Shown here piece by piece: positions 58,358 through 64,000 of a stretch of 64,000 nt of DNA (positions within the stretch are counted from its first letter, which is position 1; every line of letters starts with the position of its first letter). The stretch is from Mermis nigrescens. Lineage: Eukaryota > Nematoda > Enoplea > Mermithida > Mermithidae. Location: NCBI GenBank assembly GCA_036768485.1, contig JAVLUZ010000527.1, positions 310,001-374,000 of the forward strand, read 5' to 3'. The position numbers were made by a program, and so were the translations under genes. The notes under the pieces are model-generated. The model was not told where the DNA came from. It saw only the letters and a program-made list of their open reading frames with translations, and searched no databases.

Positions 58358-60110
58358 CAGTGATCGTACGGGGTCAGATTTTCACCCCGGATCGGGGTCG
58401 GGGTCGGGGATGAAAAACCCCGGTTTTCGGGGTAGGGTCGGTCGGGGTCGGGGTTGAAGATTAACAATTAGCATTGCATGATTACATACCAATTTGAAAA
58501 GGATAAAAACGATACCTTCACTTGTTTGTAGAGCATACTAATAAAGCTGGTTATGTTCAACATTTTATTTTCATTCCAAGTTCAAACATGGTTTAAGCAA
58601 TTTAGCATTACTTTCAATTTTAATCACTAATCGCTCTCGCTTTTTCGTATTCTTCCACAGTTTTTTCATAACGGTTTTCTATGGCGCACTGATTGTAGAG
58701 GAGCCAATGGCACGAAGCGCCGAGAATTTTCGGAATTTTTACCGTTTTCATGTAGAATTTACGCCTTTTTATTGACAAACAGTTCGGAAATCATAAGTGG
58801 CGCAAAGCATCAAGAAATTCAGTCATATTTTACCGCCCTAAGACAATAATCGGCGGTGCTGAGCGCAGGGAAATTTTGACGTTTTTACTCTTTAAACTCA
58901 ATTTATACCGCTTAAATTATACAGAACAGATAAACTAATTGCGGCGCGAAGCGCCGAAAATTTTCAAAAATTACTAATCCTTTTACCTTTTCTGTCCTCC
59001 TAAAAATCTCTTTCAACATGTAGAACGAGATTGTACGGCTGGGGGTCTGGGGTGGCGCGCTCAAGCGCCCCCAGCGAGGTCCAGAGCAGAAGCCCCCTAA
59101 AAAGCACTCTAATTTTTAATTAGTAAAGTTAAAATTTTCGCAAATTGGCAAAATCTCGGTTCTGAATTATGAATTAAGTCCAAAAAAACTTAAAATTGAT
59201 GAACACCTACACTGCACAAAACTTCTGAGCTGAAATGCGTTTTTCGACCTCTCCTAAGGATGTAGCGCAGCAACGGGTCGCAACCAATAAGTCATTGAAA
59301 GATGTATCAATAAGAATTTTGTTCTTACCATTTCCAGGCCCATTTGTGGCCTTCTTATTAACTAGTTCAGAAAACAGAAAATGCGCAAAAACACAAGAAA
59401 ATTTGGCCTTTCCTTTCATTTAAAATAGAACTGTGTCCTTGTAAAGAAATATTAACAAAGCAGAGAATAGACAAATTGGTACGCAAACATTTTCGCACTT
59501 TTACTATTATGTTCAACAAGCATGTGCAGTTTCATTCAATGAACTAATAGTGCATTAAATCACTGAAGTGCTGCGAAGTGCTGGATTATTTTAACGGATT
59601 CAAGCTTTTAAATTCATTGGATTTGTATAACAATAAATAATAATGACTTGGCAGGAAAATTAAGACGTTTGTGCCTTTTTAAACTCAATGTTCTGGACAC
59701 ATTGCGCCAGAAAAATCAACATAATTTCTGAAAGATTCCGGAGGAGGGCATGTGCCTCCATTCCCCCAGCTACGCCTATGATTCCGCAGTAATTTCGGCG
59801 CACTTCATAATGGAAAATATGCGAACATGTATGTACGTCTTAACAACATGGCGACCAGGCGTACTTTGTATGAAACATCGCGAGTGTCGAGTTTAGCAAG
59901 TTAATTTTGCTGGTGAATGAATCGCCCTTGTTACGAATTTAATTTCTATTTATACAATTCTTCTATGTACAAACAAATAAAATGCTATATTTCACCCCTG
60001 AAAAAAGGTTCAACCCCGACTCGAAAAATCATGCCCCCGGTCGGGGGTCGGGGTCGGGGTTAAGGCCAGGGTTTTTCGGGGTCGGGGTCGGGGTCCCCAT
60101 ACGATCACTG
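58358..60110. mobile_element. hAT-like element with GGGGTC subterminal arrays
   Basis: Perfect TSD GTGGAGGT at 58350-58357 and 60111-60118. Terminal repeats CAGTGATCGTA(C/T)GGGG. GGGGTC arrays at about 58380-58458 and 60033-60096. GC hairpin at 58942-58956. Shares an inner segment (AGCGCAGCAACGGGTCG) with 16763-18985. 1,753 bp; no intact transposase. Confidence 0.9.
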
Positions 60111-60151
60111 GTGGAGGTAGCCGACCATTTTCAGGGAGAGACACACAAGGG

Positions 60152-60731
60152 CAGGCCTGTAACTATGGGGGTCCAGCCCCCACCGCGAAATCAAATACAA
60201 TTTTTTGTTTTTCACAACGGTCTTCCAAAGGGAGGAATAAAAAATTCTCGAAGTGAGTTAAAACGGTCGCCAAAACAGGTTCTTTGCGTACTTTTAAGCT
60301 AGTAAACACAAAATTTTGCGGCACTTCACGCCGGATTTATTGTTTCTGTATAGTTTTCTCTTTTAAACCGTTCAAATTTGAGTTAGACATGGAAAAAATG
60401 TCTGATTTTTTGGCGCTTAGCGCCGAATCATTATTTTTTTGGTTTTTCTCTTTGCAGAGCACAAAGATTGAGTACAAATACGAAAAGTTAAGAGATTGTA
60501 AATTGTTTATGGACTGGACGATAATATATCAGTTGCACTGGTAGTTTAAGCGATAGACTTTTTGCGTACGAGTATGGGATAAACTGAAAACAGTTAAAAC
60601 TTTTTTTATAAATTTTTTAATTATTGTGTAGAGCTGGATGAGAAACGTTAAAAAATGCCCTTATTTTTGACTGTCCCTAAGGATTCTCGAAATTTGTTGC
60701 CCCCCCAAATAACATCCTTGCTACCGGCCTG
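60152..60731. mobile_element. Family H element, copy 2
   Basis: Nearly identical to 57720-58278, but with an extra TTTTTGGCGCTTAGCGCCG hairpin segment (60412-60424) that is shortened in copy 1. Confidence 0.65.
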
Positions 60732-60735
60732 CACA

Positions 60736-61160
60736 TAGGACATATGGGGTGAGAGGGGTATTACCCTCACCTACGGTTTTGAAAAATCAGGTACTGTCAG
60801 GCGATTTTGAGAAAACGAGAGGTGCTGCGAGACAGTTTTTAAGCCTTTTGCAGAAAAGAAGTTAGAACATTCTGCCTGAAAACGGTAAAAATATCAAAAT
60901 TTCCCGGCGCTTTGCGCCTTATTGATAAATTTGTGTATTTTTTATCGCTAGAAATTCATCAATTGGCTAAATTTCACTGACATGGGTAAAGAAACCTGCA
61001 CTCAACCCACTACTGTACCGTATTGTAGTATCCTAAAATCTACATGTACAGAATGTAGATGGACTTTTAGGGACCGTCTTTGTACATGTATATACAAAGA
61101 GACCTTGTACGAAAAATAATGACCCCAATTTACTATAAGACCATTCCTGTATTTCACTCC
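60736..61160. repeat. Dispersed repeat (GGTGAGAGGGGTATTACC type)
   Basis: Begins CATATGGGGTGAGAGGGG, contains TCAGGTACTGTCAGGCGATT and TCTTTGTACATGTATATAC. A second copy lies at about 46140-46555. No TSD identified. Confidence 0.55.
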
Positions 61161-61286
61161 TTTCTGATCACCTCTACCTTACCCATGTATGGGGAGAGAA
61201 GGTGAATGAACTTGTGAAAATGGCCTAAAAAGGCAAATTTGTACTTATTTGAAAAAAATACCGTTTCAACCCAAAAAGGTAACAAC

Positions 61287-61731
61287 CATACATTCCCATA
61301 GGGGGTGAGGGGATTACCCCCACCTCAGGGTCCGAGACTTGAATCACTGTCGGACGATTTTGAGCTATCAAACATTTTCTGCATGATTTTTGGGTATAAA
61401 AGCAGCGAAGATACTAAAATTTTTCGGCGCTTCGCGCCGACTAATACATTTCTGTTTTGTTTACCCATAAAATACCTAGAGTGAACTTAAAATGATCTGA
61501 AAAGTCTGAATTTTTGATGAATTCTTATATTTTTTACTTACAAAAGCAACGAAACTAGTCAGAATGGTACAAAAAGTAGTTAAAAATGCAGTTTTTTGCA
61601 TTAAAACATGCTATATAGGACGTTTTAGCCATTTTTCATATTTGACCTGCAGAAAAGGCTAGACTCTTAATTTAGTGGTCCTAAATTTTGGGATTTCACC
61701 CCCCCTGTACTTTCGACCTTGGGAAACTATG
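61287..61731. mobile_element. Family D MITE (8-bp TSD), best preserved copy
   Basis: Perfect TSD GTAACAAC at 61279-61286 and 61732-61739. Ends CATACATTCCCATAG and GGGAAACTATG. GC hairpin at 61425-61439. 445 bp. Confidence 0.88.
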
Positions 61732-61739
61732 GTAACAAC

Positions 61740-63535
61740 TATACATGTACAAAATTAAAAGAGGTTTTTACTCTAAATTTAGTTTTAATTAAGCTTTTAA
61801 AGATATCAAAGGGAGTCAAAATCCATTTTACAATTAATTTTCTTTATAAATCTGGTAACTTATAAAAATGAAAAATCATAATTTCAATCTTATCTATAAA
61901 TCTTATATAAAAAATCTTTATCTTTGAGAGAATGAGGGGTCGACTAACATTGGATAGAGAGATCTCCATCCCCTGCTAAATGCATTATAACAAACGTATA
62001 AATTACGCAAATGCAAAAATAAGATAGCCATTTAAAGACAGCTTCATAAACGCTTCTGATTGAAAATAATGAAAGAGATTAACGGTTGACATTCACGGCA
62101 TACCACTCAGCTTAGAAAGGAAAAGTCCGTGTATGACTGAAAGTGATGGAGCAAATTTAATTTTAAAGTAGCTCATATAAAATAAAATGATCAAATTGAC
62201 CAACAATTAATCATTGATTAAACTGGTACAGCAGGCATATTGAATACAATGTGAGCGGTGAAGACTGTAGTGCAGGGGACAATTGTGGAAAGGGTCACTG
62301 ACCTTTTTTAGGTGGGGTAAGAATAGCTTTCAATTTTAAGTCACACCTAAAACTTGTCAAAAAACACGCCAAAAATTGGAAGGTCAAAAATGTCCTAATT
62401 TTGGGGGTTATAGGCAGGAGACAATCAACTTAAGATGACGAATTCTCCCCCATCCGTCCTGCCACATGTATGGCAGAGAAGCACTATTGTAGCAGTCTTT
62501 TCCCCACTTAAACATATTAGATCAGGGACTGGCAATTTTTTATCTACAAAATTTGGAGGATTCTGGTCAGTTTTCATGTGTAATCATTAATAAGGCAAGT
62601 TTTCCCTCACAAATTAGTAAGCAGCTATAGAAATTTAAAGAATAGAAGAATTCAAATTTTCTAATTTGTTTCCTGAATTTATACCTGGGATTTATAGTTG
62701 GCCCACAAATAATAAGCATCCGTGATAGGCACTAGCATTTAAAATAAGCCCGAGTACTGGGATGCAACGAGCGGATCGAACGAAGCGAGTTGTATCCTAC
62801 TGTTTGAGCTTATGTTAAGTCTGACAAGCAGGCCCATATCCAGGGGGCACGACAAACACAATTTTTCTTAAACACAAAGGTTCCTGGGTAGCAAAATTTG
62901 CAAAGTGTGCGGCTCTAAGTATTATTACAATTGCTGCGAAAATTTAAGTTTCTGATTATACTATGCTTAGGCTTGGACTTAGTATATCTGAAAAGGTGTT
63001 TTAAGCTGCTTAGGTCGAGGTCGCTCCCGCTTAGGTCGATGTATAGATGCTTGGATCGACGGGAATTGGGTATCTACATGTGATTCTGCATTCCGCTGTT
63101 TGAATCTTCAAATATAAGTTGAAGTCTTTAAGTCGAATGATGAACAATATAACAAGAAACATCTTGAAAAAAAGTTTTCAAACATTTTAAACATGTTTCC
63201 GCGCCTTTTTTATCATCTGAGTTGAAGATTTCAACTTAAAACACGGTAAAACAGGGTTTTTGACAAAAACGAAAAATGTGTAAGATCTTCAAGAATCCCC
63301 ACTTTTAACACTACAAAATGCAAAAATTTATCAATTTTGGGCGCTTTTTGAGTAGAAATAAGTTAAAAGTACTAATCTGGCACAAAACGCCGGAAAAATG
63401 TTGACGTTTTAACTGCTTTTGACCTCAAAAATGATGCAAAAAAACGTTCAATCAGCTCAAAATCAGAGGACAGCACCTGTTCAGCTGACTCTTCAGATGG
63501 AGTATACCCTCCTCACCACCCCTATGTGCATGACA
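61740..63535. other. Repeat fragments and unique AT-rich sequence
   Basis: No gene seen. 62,883-62,922 matches the terminal 40 bp of the 16763-18985 element (AGCAAAATTTGCAAAGTGTG...). 63,330-63,535 resembles 25,150-25,375 (AAATC..CGGACAGCACCTGT), another dispersed repeat. Confidence 0.45.
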
Positions 63536-63539
63536 CTTA

Positions 63540-63968
63540 AATTGTGCAGACTTGAATTAAGACGCTTGCAGATTTTTCTGTGTATGATGTATCAAATTAT
63601 TTGTCATAAATCATGTTTGGAAGCTGATTTTGCATTTAATCATAATATTACCCGTCGCATTAATAGATTTAAATTAGTTATACCTATTGTACATTCTAAT
63701 TTAGAAAAGTTTGATTTCTTTTACAAATACATCGCAGTTTGGAACGATCTTCCTGACTCCATTGTTTCTTCCCTTAAATTAAACATATTTAAATCTAGAT
63801 TAGCAAACTTTGATTTATCTAGATATCTTGTGGGGCGCGCGTAAAACTTGTCATTCCATTGACTCGCATGTCACTTTACTAATTCGTAATTGCATCTATT
63901 ATGTATCTTGTCATTTTGTATTTTAGCAGTTGGTATTAGTAATAAAATTTTCTTTCTTTCTTTCTTTC
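63540..63968 (+). pseudogene. LINE 3' end with TTTC-repeat tail
   Basis: An open frame of about 100 codons at the C-terminus of a non-LTR retrotransposon ORF2: RRLQIFLCMMYQ, then ITRRINRFKLVIPIVHSN, then FYKYIAVWNDLPDSIVSSLK and NIFKSRLANFDL, the typical (Y)...WN.LP..I......FK..L pattern. It stops at 63842-63844 and ends in AATAAAATTTTC plus (TTTC)n at about 63948-63968. It is 5' truncated. The short frame is intact, so it is probably younger than the 15.7-kb copy. Confidence 0.75.
63948..63968. repeat. (TTTC)n microsatellite
   Basis: About five TTTC units that form the 3' tail of the LINE fragment. Confidence 0.85.
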
Positions 63969-64000
63969 AAAGTCCATCCTACAGGCAGTAATTATTTGCA

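Noticed and set aside
57840..60544. Two similar 82- and 86-codon frames (57840-58088 and 60284-60544)
   Set aside because: They lie in the duplicated family H element and differ by indels of the repeat; no domain seen.

Overview
This is a eukaryotic nuclear window, AT-rich and packed with repeats, with spliced genes whose exons are short islands in kilobase introns. The two recognisable proteins look most like arthropod, probably insect, proteins. The DNA does not fix the species. No bacterial-style operons, CRISPR arrays, rRNA genes or convincing tRNA genes were seen.

Both identified genes lie on the minus strand. (1) ANAPC5, a scaffold subunit of the anaphase-promoting complex, is read from about 40,890 (TATA-like box at 40,918-40,925) to a stop at 9,165-9,167, followed at once by AATAAA. 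I reconstructed 17 coding exons by homology and splice phase. Most junctions agree in phase; exons 7/8 and 9/10 do not, and the entry to exon 12 is ambiguous. (2) An HP1/CBX heterochromatin protein gene is complete in four exons from 56,638 to 44,759. All junctions are in phase and give 185 residues with a chromodomain and a chromoshadow domain. A third minus-strand gene seems to start at 7,233; only its first coding exon is recognised.

Most of the rest is transposon-derived. Many elements can be delimited to the base because they keep 8-bp target-site duplications (TSDs), the size made by hAT transposases. They include several MITE families (about 170, 400, 410-450 and 440 bp), and larger elements whose ends carry family-specific GC-rich or hexamer tandem arrays (GATCTG, GGGTACCC, GGCCCC, GGGGTC). 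A pogo/Tc1-like element at 30,949-32,317 hosts two nested MITEs. There are two degenerate LINE 3' ends (15.7-16.4 kb and 63.5-63.97 kb), two arrays with GTGTAAAGTTTACAC palindromes joined to long fold-back arms (1-986 and 50.9-54.2 kb), and an inverted pair of 15-bp minisatellites (4.24-4.59 and 5.24-5.46 kb).

The most unusual window-wide signal is a short GC-rich hairpin, CGGCGC-GAA-GCGCCG with loop variants, which recurs in at least six otherwise different repeat families. Other points of interest are a transposon end that appears to supply the splice acceptor and first six codons of ANAPC5 exon 11, a triplicated 3' splice site at exon 7, and a tandem duplication later split by a hAT insertion (57.65-60.78 kb). 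I found no clear new multi-gene system.
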